A DNA stretch of 20,664 bases, from positions 1-20,664 of the forward strand of contig JAYMTA010001311.1 of assembly GCA_036897625.1 (NCBI GenBank), read 5' to 3'. The stretch comes from Pelargonium cotyledonis (Eukaryota; Streptophyta; Magnoliopsida; Geraniales; Geraniaceae). Below are positions 1-8,824 of the stretch, in pieces. Each line of letters starts with the position of its first letter. Position 1 is the first letter of the stretch. Made by a program: the position numbers and the translations under genes. The notes beneath the pieces were generated by a model, which was not told where the DNA came from, searched no databases, and was given only the letters and a program-made list of their open reading frames with translations.

Positions 1-490
1 CCCTAATTCTGTGTAGGTTATGAGTACGTCAAAAAGTCTTATTTTACATCATATCATCTTCTCTTCTTTTTTCCCTAGAGAGCAGCCTTGGGAATAATTC
101 TAATTTCAGGGAACCTTGTTAAGAGACAATGCTAAAGTGGGTTGATTTTGTATTTCTATGATAGTATGAGTAGGTATGAGTAGTGGGAGATGGTGGATCA
201 TATTTTGCTTCATTGTCTAGTTGCTTTGGAGAATGAAGACGTGGACTTTAGTCTTTTATTTGGAAGGGACTTGTTGAGTATTACCTAATTCAGGGGCCAA
301 TTTGATTGTGAGCTGGAAAGGAAGACCAGGAGTTAGGATGGGACTGGGCAGTTTAAGTGGTGCTAATACTTGGAAAATCATCCCTCAAGTTGAGATCACG
401 CTGCATCACTAAACTTGCAAAGGAAACATGCAACAAGTGTCCAAAAAGGAAAGAAAAATGAAAATGAAAGGCCCTCGGTAAGTTACTAAC
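1..490 (-). other. Third intron of the ADA2-like gene, running off the left edge
   Basis: On the minus strand this stretch follows the donor site (GTTAGT) directly after the third coding exon. I looked for the SANT-type exon expected next in ADA2 proteins and do not find it here, so the intron continues beyond the window. Apart from a short reverse-transcriptase-like remnant on the plus strand at about 184-286, I see nothing recognisable. Confidence 0.6.
184..286 (+). mobile_element. Degraded LINE reverse-transcriptase C-terminal (zf-RVT-like) remnant
   Basis: One plus-strand frame reads WEMVDHILLHCLVALENED and then FSLLFG before a stop at about 284-286. The pattern VDH-hydrophobic-LLHC followed by an LFG motif is typical of the zinc-binding tail of plant non-LTR retrotransposon reverse transcriptases, a family in which VDHLLLHC is common. 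Only about 34 codons are left, with no flanking domain. The expected LW after the HC-VA segment is missing, so this is a decayed fragment. It lies antisense within an ADA2 intron. Confidence 0.45.
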
Positions 491-1400
491 CATAACCCTG
501 TATGGATGATTGCTTTTGTGCGGCGTAACCTCAGCTCCAACAGAGAAACACTCTACACATAGGTCAAAATCTTGACATCGGGCACACTTAATACGAATCA
601 TTCCTGAGATATCTTTGTTGCAATAATTGCAGTGGTACAATGCCTTCTTCCCTTGGTTTGTTTCTGAACCTGCCAAACCGCAAGAAATGGAGATAAAAGA
701 GTCAACTAGAGGCAATTAATACATTGATCACATTGATTAAAAGCTAAAATAATGTTTTTTTTCTCATTCCATTAAGAAGGTACTCCTACAGTCCATTGTC
801 ACCGACAAATACCTGCAGCTGCAGTCGGAGTATTCTCAACACTTGAAACTGTCTTTTTTCTCTTCGATCTACTGAAAACAAAAACATAATATTTATTAAC
901 TTTTATCATATAAAATTGCAAGCTACAAGCACCAAAAACGGAAATATACAGAAAGAGACACTAAAATAGCCCTGTCAAAACATGAAAGAAGGAAAAAGTA
1001 AGTTCAAGCAAGAAAGATAATACATAATTTGCTACTAACAGTTGCAAATTTCAACACAACACAACAACAAAATCAAAAGTGCATTTTTTTGAGACGAAAC
1101 AAATCACAATAACCACTCTTTATCATTTCCTAACAAAAAATGGTACTCTGAAGTTTCAATCAAAACGAATTCACACATCTAAACCAACTACAAATAAGGG
1201 GTATTATATTTCAAGCTCCAATGAATCAAAAATAAAAGTGAAGTTTCCGAAATTCGAATCTGATTACACATCCAGAATTTTCTCAGCAGCCAAACAAAAC
1301 CAGGGGCCTGAAAATTCGCAGATAAAAAAGGGGCAAATGAATGTACAAACCTCTGGTTGGAATCGTCCGAATGCGACGGTAACGCCCGAGAACGACCCAT
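491..1400 (-). CDS. ADA2: Transcriptional adaptor ADA2, N-terminal part (partial, three exons)
   Basis: This is the amino end of an ADA2 protein, the adaptor that stimulates the GCN5 histone acetyltransferase in SAGA-type nuclear coactivator complexes. Coding exons on the minus strand are 1400-1351, 871-813 and 669-491 (50, 59 and 179 nt). The phases agree and give 96 complete codons. The protein starts MGRSR, as plant ADA2 proteins do, and has a basic stretch SRSKRKKT. A ZZ-type zinc finger spans about residues 45-90, with the cysteine pairs CNYC, CARC and CVEC plus the HKSNHPYRVM end that joins the finger to the SANT domain. The SANT and SWIRM exons lie beyond the left edge. An in-frame upstream ATG at 1532-1530 would add 44 hydrophobic residues, but the family's usual start favours 1400. 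ADA2a versus ADA2b cannot be settled from this part. Confidence 0.88.
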
Positions 1401-2617
1401 TGGCTCGAACCGCCGGATTCCACAGAGAAAGAGAAAATCCAAGAAGAAGGAGAAAACAGGCAAATGCTTACATAAATTATTAGCGATTCGCGTGCTAAAA
1501 ATCAAACCTTTACTTGTTTCTTGGTTCGACAATTGTACTATGTAGCAACCTCCTCTTTTGGAAGAAATGCGATGCTAACATTAATTTTCTAGAACATGAA
1601 AACAGAATGATGAAATTACATTTTAACCCTTATAGTATACTTAAAACTAATTTTTCCCCCAAAAAATAATCTTAAACTAATTTTTTATTTTTGAGGCAAT
1701 TTTTTTTCTTCATTTAAGTACCTTAATAATTTTTACCCCTCAACAATTTTTTTTATAATAGTTTTACTGAAAAGATATCTTAACACTCGAAAACTATATT
1801 TACGGTCTAGTCGGATGCAAAATTAGTAATCCAAGCTTTATAGGTTAGAGATGAGAACAACGAGGTAATTGATTTTGTCATTCAAGATATTTTATCACTC
1901 AAAAACTATTTTGATAGTGTGAAGTTCTCATTTGTTTGATGATAAGCGAACTTGAATGCTCACGCTCTTGTGATATCCACGATTTTTGTGATTGATCTAA
2001 AAGTTTTGGTTAGAATTTAATGTTCCCGCAAAAATCTTTTCGATCGATGTTTTGGAAGCAACAAAAGAAGTGCACTTAGAAGAAATAAATCTCAAAAGTG
2101 GAACCTAAAATTAATTGCAATTATGAAGGTAAATATAAAGCCCTGCATTAGCATATTTCATATTTGTATAAAAACAAAAGTATAAAGACCTTATTGAACG
2201 GGAGATTTTCAGAGCTTTCGACATATTTATTTTTGATGTTGTTGCTTTAGCAGCTATTTTGGTTAATGTTGAGTTTTTTTTTGTTAATTGGTTTATGAAC
2301 AGAGCGACTCATGTACTAGTTGGGTTATTGTTGTCATTGTCCAATGTTGTTGGGTGGGTTGATATTCAATCTCCCGACTTTATTTTCCCACTTCTTTTCA
2401 CAAATCCGAATTAATAATATAAGTTTGAATTATATATATAAAAAATAAAAGCATAAGGACCTTATTGAAAATAACTTGCAAATTGTAGGGCTAAAATGTA
2501 ACTAGCCGCCGAACAATACCTACAGGCCACAGCATCTCTGTAAAACCTAAACTCAAGGAGGAAGAGAGATACTAAAAAGTAGAAGAGAACGTCTCCGTCA
2601 ACCTCTACCCTTTGCTG
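1401..2617. promoter_or_regulatory. Divergent intergenic region between ADA2 and RRP42
   Basis: The two genes are head to head, with about 1.55 kb between start codons. The ADA2 leader occupies the left part and the RRP42 leader begins somewhere after about 2500. No complete gene is visible. The region is AT-rich and contains one 23-bp direct repeat with two mismatches (2176-2198 and 2447-2469), both upstream of RRP42. I cannot place a convincing TATA box for either gene. Confidence 0.5.
2176..2469 (+). repeat. Pair of 23-bp direct repeats in the RRP42 upstream region
   Basis: The copies at 2176-2198 and 2447-2469 share the core GACCTTATTGAA and differ at two bases. Both are preceded by AT-rich sequence of similar type. 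They could be a local duplication or the ends of a lost insertion. No function can be read from them. Confidence 0.6.
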
Positions 2618-2948
2618 GTGATCACTCACGCTCCTTTGTTTTTCTGTTATTGCTCACTAACTGTTTGTGAAAATGCCTATGTGAAAAGTTTGAGCTGTTT
2701 CGGTGCCATTTTCGAATTACAATTGAATTTGATTTAGCTGTGTTCTGTGCTCTCAATTCGATTGTCAAGTTCATTTTTTTAGGATTCTTGCACACTGCAT
2801 TTTCTTTTGTGTGACCAAGTTTGTATTTTAGATATGAGCTTCATGTATATGTGAATCTTCTGTCCTTCAGCTCATATGTATTATAAGAATTTGAACCAAT
2901 GCTTTTAGTTTTAGAATATGTTAATACACAGTTTCTGCAAATGAGCAG
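2618..2948 (+). other. Probable 5' leader intron of RRP42
   Basis: A plausible donor (CTTTGCTG followed by GTGATC) at 2618 and an acceptor ending AAATGAGCAG at 2948 bracket 331 T-rich bases. The exon resumes two bases before the RRP42 start codon. The acceptor is clear; the donor is inferred from position and sequence only. Confidence 0.5.
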
Positions 2949-2950
2949 GA

Positions 2951-4931
2951 ATGGTGGGACTATCTGCTGGAGAAAAGCTTTTCATACAGGGTGGCATTGC
3001 CCAAGACCTTCGCTCGGATGGCCGAGAGAGATTAACTTACCGACCCTTGTATGTTGAAACTGGAGTTATTCCTCAGGTAAGCTTTTTTCTTGAATCTATG
3101 AAGGGCATTACATTGTTTCTTTTTGAGGCAGCCTTTTCGGCTAGCCAAGTGAACTCACATTTGTGGTTTTCCTTGGATTCTTCATTGTGTCAGGCTAATG
3201 GGTCTGCTAGAGTCAGGTTGGGTGCAACTGGTGTTATTGCTAGTGTGAAGGTGCTTCATGTTCGAGATGCTTTGAAGTTTGATATTGCTTCTTTATATTC
3301 GTCTAAAATAGCATTATCTTGCAATTGTGTCTCTTACTGCCCGTTTGGCTCGTGTTGTTATTGTTGCCATAGTTCTTTGTATTTTTGGCAAAGTTGTAGT
3401 AAGTTGCTAATTAGTTTATGTTGGTGCAGGCTGAACTTGGAAGGCCAAGTTCGATGCAGCCGGACAAAGGAAAGGTCACAATACATGTTGATTGCAGTCC
3501 TACAGCTGCTCCAAATTTCGAGGTTTTATATTTGGTTTCTGTTACTCTCTTTACTTTTTAATTTTAGACCATTATACAATTTGCATTCTACAATTTCCAT
3601 GTAGCAAAAACATGAACGAGTGACTGTGCAAAACAGTGTATTCATGGGGCTTCTTCGTGATGAACCTTGGCCTTCTCCACATATGTACATTGACTTTGGC
3701 TATTATCTTTCTCATATCATATGTTTGGTAGTTATTGCTTGGAATCTAAGGCTCTAAGCCATCAATTTTTTTTTTTTTGGTACTAATTGATCAGTATGTT
3801 ACAGTCCTCCTATCTAATATAAGTTGGTAATATGCAGTGCTCTCATAGCAGGGTAGAGGTGGTGAGGAGTTATCAACTGAACTCTCAATTGCTCTTCAGC
3901 GTTGTCTCTTGGGTGGTAAAAGTGGAGTAGGTTTGCATTCTCATTTGAGCAGAACATAAATTTGTCGCTACATCCTGTCATTTGGCAACATGCACCCACT
4001 AACAATGAATTATTATTTTAGGTTCTTGATTTACCTTAGTTGATCATCAGCTTCGTTGTTTCAGGAGCTGGAATTGACCTATCGTCTCTGGTAGTAATGG
4101 AAGGGAAAATTTGTTGGGATCTTTACATCGATAGCTTGGTTGTTAGTTCAGATGGGAACCTACTCGATGCTCTGGGAGCGGCTATTAAGGTATTCATTTG
4201 AATAATGCATGATTGCTTTATTGTTCTTTCTCAGTTCATACCAAAGCACAAAGACGAGGATCAATATCCTTAGATTATGGCTTCCAAAGATGCATTGGCC
4301 GAAAAAATGTCCAACACCAGAGGGTCTTGCTTGTACTGCAGAACGTTTATAGCTATCTTCCTAATAATTTTTTGAAGAATTTTTAACGTTATACAAATGT
4401 GACGACTCTGGTGCCTGTAAATACCTAAAACTAATATACTTCGTTCATGTTGTGCTCCTAAAGGTTGCTTTGAGCAACACTGGAATCCCTAAAGTCCATG
4501 TCGCAGCCAGTGTCTCAAGTGACGAGCAACCAGAGGTGGATGTAGTCGATGAAGAATTTCTACAGTTTGACACTTCCGGGGTCCCAGTCATAGTCACATT
4601 AACAAAAGTAATTAATTTTTCATGTTATGGTTTTTCCTGCTTGCGTTTATACTCGAAACACGTTTTCTTATATAAATTTATCTCGTTTTCTAGGTGGGTA
4701 AGTACTACATAGTTGATGCTTACTTCAGAAGAAGAATCCCGGATGAGCTCTGCCGTTTCTCTTTCTATTAACAGGCGAGGGCATGTCTGTGGACTGACGA
4801 AGCGAGGAGGTACAGGTCTAGATCCTAGTATTGTTCTTGACATGATATCTGTGGCGAAACATGTTAGCGAACAGCTTATAAATAAATTGGATTCTGAGAT
4901 ATCTGCTGCTGAAGCTGAACTTGAATCTTAG
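2951..4931 (+). CDS. RRP42: Exosome core subunit RRP42 (RNase PH family), frame broken in last exon
   Basis: RRP42 is one of the six RNase PH-like subunits of the exosome ring, which holds RNA for 3'-5' decay and processing in nucleus and cytoplasm. Exons are 2951-3076, 3194-3250, 3430-3522, 3852-3930, 4065-4189, 4464-4607 and 4694-4931, and the phases agree throughout. The protein shows MVGLSAGEK, the RNase PH start RSDGRERLTYRPLYVETG, ANGSARVRLGATGVIASVK, GRGGEELS, and SSDGNLLDALGAAIK, all typical of plant RRP42. In the last exon VGKYYIVDA is followed by one extra T (4720 or 4721). The reading frame then ends at TAA 4769-4771, giving 233 residues of which the last 16 are foreign. The homologous sequence continues in the next frame (TSEEESRMSSAVSLS through ISAAEAELES) to TAG 4929-4931, so an unbroken protein would have 286 residues, close to the family's usual length. 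It may be a sequencing error, a broken allele, or a decaying copy. Confidence 0.9.
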
Positions 4932-5305
4932 ATGTCTTCTAATGGGACAATGTGCCATGAAAACTGGTTGCTTGCTAGTTACTAGCTACTATTTAAATGC
5001 ATTTGTAAAGAAAATTCAGTTTCTTTTTTGCCTTTTGTTTCAGAAGATGACCAGATGATGGCATTTTTATGCAACATTGGATCTTCAATGAAGTTTGTAA
5101 GAACTTGGTTGGGATTCAGTTATTGGCCTAGCTAGAGTTTGTTACTCTTGCCGTATCAAAACGAGTGTCAACTTTTTAACTTTTTGTGGAATTACGGATG
5201 AGTTAGTTAGAATCAGACTTTTTTTTTTTTCTGTATACTCGCATACTCTTCTTGCAATGTATATATAATGTTGATAATTCATGTATGACTAACTAATCAA
5301 AATCA

Positions 5306-5360
5306 ACGAATGATGACGTGGATTCTGTATCTGACGTGTCAACAAATGATGATGTGACAC
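5306..5360. promoter_or_regulatory. Duplicated ACGT-core (bZIP-type) element cluster
   Basis: TGACGTGG at 5314-5321 and TGACGTGTCA at 5332-5341 carry the ACGT core bound by plant bZIP factors. They sit in an imperfect direct repeat (AATGATGACGTGG near 5309 and AATGATGATGTGA near 5344), and GTGTCA at 5336-5341 is mirrored by TGACAC at 5355-5360. The cluster lies downstream of RRP42 and about 2.4 kb before the next gene, so it may equally be a repeat fragment and not a working promoter element. Confidence 0.3.
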
Positions 5361-6171
5361 TTGAAAATAAGCTACGACCGGTTGAATGGGTTCAAACAAG
5401 GCATAACTCCAATTAGAAAATACCGAAATAGGAAGTAAAGAATAATGTCAGTATAAGAGGAGATAAAATCATTTGACACTTTTGTTTCAAAACTCAAGTG
5501 TCATTCAACAATTTCTCATATCATTTGTTTAAAATATTGTGACATGACGAATTATTGTCGCTCTGTTTTCATTTATTGCTCGATCAATTTTTCATTTCTG
5601 ACCCTACTTTTATTTGTGCCATGAAAAATAAAATTCGCATTATGTTTCCGTTTGATCTAAGAAATTGAGTCAAAATTAGCGGCACGCAAGAAAAATGTTT
5701 TGGCTTTACTTGTTAATTCAAAGTACGATGTACAGTTCCAACAATCCCTGAAAAAATCTCCCTCTTTTTCTAACATTTTTTTTTTGGTAAAGAAAAAAAG
5801 GTTACTTACACTGCTTTTTATTTTTTTATTTATTTTATGTATTCAAAAGAAAAGAAAAAAGAAAACAAGTGGGTCTAAAGGTGGCCACGGCTACAACAAA
5901 TAATATGTGGAGGGTTATGTTCTTCTTCAAGAATAGTAGGCCAAATTTGGGAATGAAAAATGTTATTTATCCCAAATTTTATACAAAATAATGCGACAGT
6001 ATATGTGTCAATACATATATTTTTTTTGTGGTTTAACGTTAAGTTTATAAGAATAATAACTCGACGTATATGATACATTTACTTTTCCATGAATTTTGGT
6101 AAGAAACGCTCAATTTTATAAGATATACGGTACACTTGGCAAATTTTGATTCATCATGTCATCATCAAATA

Positions 6172-6424
6172 CTCTATCTGTCTCAAAATAAGTGTATTGT
6201 TTCTATTTTTTTTGCAAAAATTAAGAATTATCAAATAATTTAGTGTGTTTTCAATATTACCCTCATTTTCCACCTACACTTCATGTGCAGATCTGTCCAT
6301 GTGCATAAAAAATAAGGGTAATATGAGAAAAATAATAATATAATAACCTAAAAATAAAAACATGACGCTCTTTTTAGGACAGAATATTTAGACAAATATA
6401 ACACTCATTTTGAGACGGATTGAG
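6172..6424. mobile_element. Stowaway-like MITE (Tc1/mariner type), 253 bp
   Basis: The left end reads CTCTATCTGTCTCAAAATAA and the right end, reverse complemented, reads CTCAATCCGTCTCAAAATGA. These are near-identical terminal inverted repeats of the well-known CTCCCTCCGTCCCAAAAT type. Both ends are flanked by TA (6170-6171 and 6425-6426), the duplication expected of Tc1/mariner elements. The interior is AT-rich and noncoding, so the element depends on a transposase from elsewhere. Confidence 0.88.
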
Positions 6425-6546
6425 TAATTATTAATACATTTTAGCTATATTAATGGTATACAATTTGATTTGGTCTTTGGATCATTTTGATTTAATGAGT
6501 TTAATTTTCTATAACTCATATAGTTTTTTAACTTTCGAATATGAGT

Positions 6547-6662
6547 CTAATTTGGTCACTGAATTTTAACATAAGTTCTAAAGGCAATTATCATTTTATG
6601 TCCATATTTGAAAATTACGAGACTATTTTAGTTTTAAAAACTGTTAAGTGACCAAATTGAGT
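6547..6662. repeat. Foldback repeat with TTTGGTCACT arms
   Basis: AATTTGGTCACTGAATT near 6549-6565 is mirrored by AAGTGACCAAATTGAG near 6646-6661, giving an imperfect inverted repeat of about 15-20 bases around some 80 bases of AT-rich spacer. It resembles fragments of dispersed noncoding plant repeats. No target duplication is evident. Confidence 0.4.
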
Positions 6663-7640
6663 AAAAAAGAAAAAAGAATTATGAATTTTTTAGGTTAAAA
6701 AAGTTTATGTAGCTAATTAGATTTTTGACCCTATTATATAATAGTTAGACAATGCTACATATAGAAATTACTCCCTCTATGATTTTTTCCACATTTTAAT
6801 ATAAAAAAACTACTAATCAAACATTTTATACTTTATATTTAACTACTTTCTTCATGTATTCTCTAAGTTACTTTATTTTATCTTCAAAAAAGAAGTTTCT
6901 AATATAACGTGGGACATGAATCACCATTCACAAATTTTAGTATTATTTGCTTAATTTTAAGTGATTAATAAAATCAATCTAAATGAAAAATGCATTACTT
7001 GTGATTTAAGTTCGCTAATATACACAAATGTGGCGTCCTACTAGTACTCACATCTTTCTGTTGGGTGTGTCGTGGTCTATTAGTAGTGGGACGAACACGA
7101 TGAGACAATATGAAACGTGTTGTCTTTTGAGCTAATGTATCATTTCTAGACTAGTCACGATTATTTGAACAACAACCATAAATTTTTCAATCATAAAATC
7201 ATCAAAAAAAAGTTTACTATTGAAATTACACGGAAATAATTATTTTGGATTATGAATTTTTAAAATGAGAAACAAACTTAAACAAGTGAATAAATTGAGC
7301 CAAGTTTGAACATGTACGAGATTTTAGTTCCATCAGTACAACTTTCCAAATTAAAAAAAAAAATTCCAAATTCAATCTTAGAGAAGAAGTTGTCAAGTGT
7401 GATGTCAAAATTATATAATGAAACCTCGAATATCATAACAATAATAATAAAAATACTTTATCTGTTTTGTTTTAATAATATCATAATACTTATAAGCTGT
7501 TTTTACTATACTCAAACTAATTTTCAAAGTTCTTCCTACCAAGTTTTTACACATCTGTATTTTCTGAGACTCGAACTTTAGTAGTTATTTTTTATGTTAT
7601 TTTTTTTAAAGTAAAAAAACAAAACAATTATTTTGAAAAT

Positions 7641-8053
7641 AAATATATAAAAATACAAGACAAAAATAAAAATGTAGAGGTGAGCAGTAGCCGAATGAAG
7701 AGAGTGTCCCTAGTAGGTGAGTCAAATTCTTCAGAATTGGGAAGCCCAATACGTTACACGCATCACCCAATTCAGTGACTGGTGGTGCTCCGTCGCTAAA
7801 CCTCCTACATTTTTTCCCATATTCGTATCTCGTTTTGTCCTCAACCGCACAACACCTTCCGGGTGCTCCAAGCCACAGTTGCAGAGGAGTACACGCCAGC
7901 TCCTCTCTCTCTCTCTCCTTCGTTATTGTGTTACTATTTCCCACCGTCGTCTTCTTTAATCGCTTAATCAACACTACACTTCCTAATAAACGTATATTAA
8001 TCTCATCATCACTCTCACCGCTCACCTCTCCCCTGCTCCAACACCACCGCACT
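7641..8053 (+). promoter_or_regulatory. Promoter end and untranslated first exon of the ABC1 kinase gene
   Basis: This stretch precedes the leader intron of the kinase gene. It contains an AT-rich block with TATATAAAAATA near 7644 and a pyrimidine patch of CTCTCTCTCTCTC at about 7902-7916, which is typical close to plant transcription starts. The exon ends at ACT before GTAAGTAAGC at 8054. The transcription start cannot be fixed from sequence. A long minus-strand open frame across 7606-8073 is judged a chance shadow. Confidence 0.5.
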
Positions 8054-8809
8054 GTAAGTAAGCATGCAAGCAAGGAACTGTTTTTTTATCATCTGCAACT
8101 GAATTGGGTTTTCTTGTTTTGGTTCCTGTTGAAATGGGTTTGTGTTATTTTCCCATTTTGTTTAGTGGGTTATATGGTGTTTGGTTCTGGGAATTGCTTT
8201 GTGGAGCTTTTCACCATTTTGATTGAAGGTTCAGCTAATCTGCAGCTTTTAAGCTTGATGGTTCATGGTTGTAGTGGAGACTGGAGAGTGGAGCTTTTTT
8301 TGCACAAATTGTGTTAATGGTTGATGGAGATATTTATGAACATGAATAGTTATCCTAAGTGGGTTCCATAATAAACACTATTTTCTTAGCTAACTTTTTC
8401 TTCTGTACAGTGATCAAAACATACCTTTTTTCTTCTTTTATTTCTAAAATCATTATTCACTTATGCATGTTGGTTGTTTGGTACTTTGGTGAGGAGATAT
8501 TGATCCATACTACATATAGAAAAGGAACTCCCAGTTCCTATCAATGTCTTTCATATCTAATTATTCCTGTTCATCATTCCAATTCAAGATTCCATGTTCA
8601 GTCTTTCCACCTTTCTTATATTGTTTGCAAGAAGCTTTTCCAAATCAATATGTCTAGCTGGGAAGTAGATTAAGCTCACAGTGCTTCCTCATTCAACAAT
8701 ATCTTTCTTCCACTCAATTTTAGTGTTGAAGTTGGATTTTTATTTTCATTTTCTAGTGACTGTTTGTCTTAGATTGACACAACTTCTATATTGATTATTG
8801 ATTCTACAG
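8054..8809 (+). other. Leader intron of the ABC1 kinase gene
   Basis: A strong donor (GTAAGTAAGC, from 8054) and acceptor (GATTCTACAG, ending 8809) bracket 756 T-rich bases. The exon resumes 15 bases before the start codon at 8825. T-rich leader introns of this size are common in plant housekeeping genes and often raise expression; that role is inference here. Confidence 0.65.
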
Positions 8810-8824
8810 GCATCATTTGCTTAA

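Larger units (their letters stand above)
4932..7640. other. Gene-poor AT-rich region between RRP42 and the ABC1 kinase gene
   Basis: It starts with the RRP42 3' untranslated region. Beyond that there are homopolymer tracts, an ACGT-element repeat (5306-5360), a Stowaway-like MITE (6172-6424) and a foldback repeat (6547-6662). Open frames here are short, low in complexity and show no homology I recognise. A lone sequence resembling a Stowaway end (TACTCCCTCTATG) lies near 6770 without a partner. Confidence 0.6.

Noticed and set aside
1079..1483. Plus-strand ORF of 134 codons
   Set aside because: It runs antisense through the ADA2 first exon, leader and first intron, has no recognisable domain, and overlaps a gene supported by in-phase splice sites.
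6765..6900. A third Stowaway-type MITE starting TACTCCCTCTATG
   Set aside because: No inverted partner end with a TA duplication was found downstream, so only a lone end-like sequence is present.
7606..8073. Minus-strand ORF of 155 codons
   Set aside because: It covers the promoter and untranslated first exon of ABC1K8. Its content reflects the reverse complement of a pyrimidine-rich leader, with no domain or splice partner.
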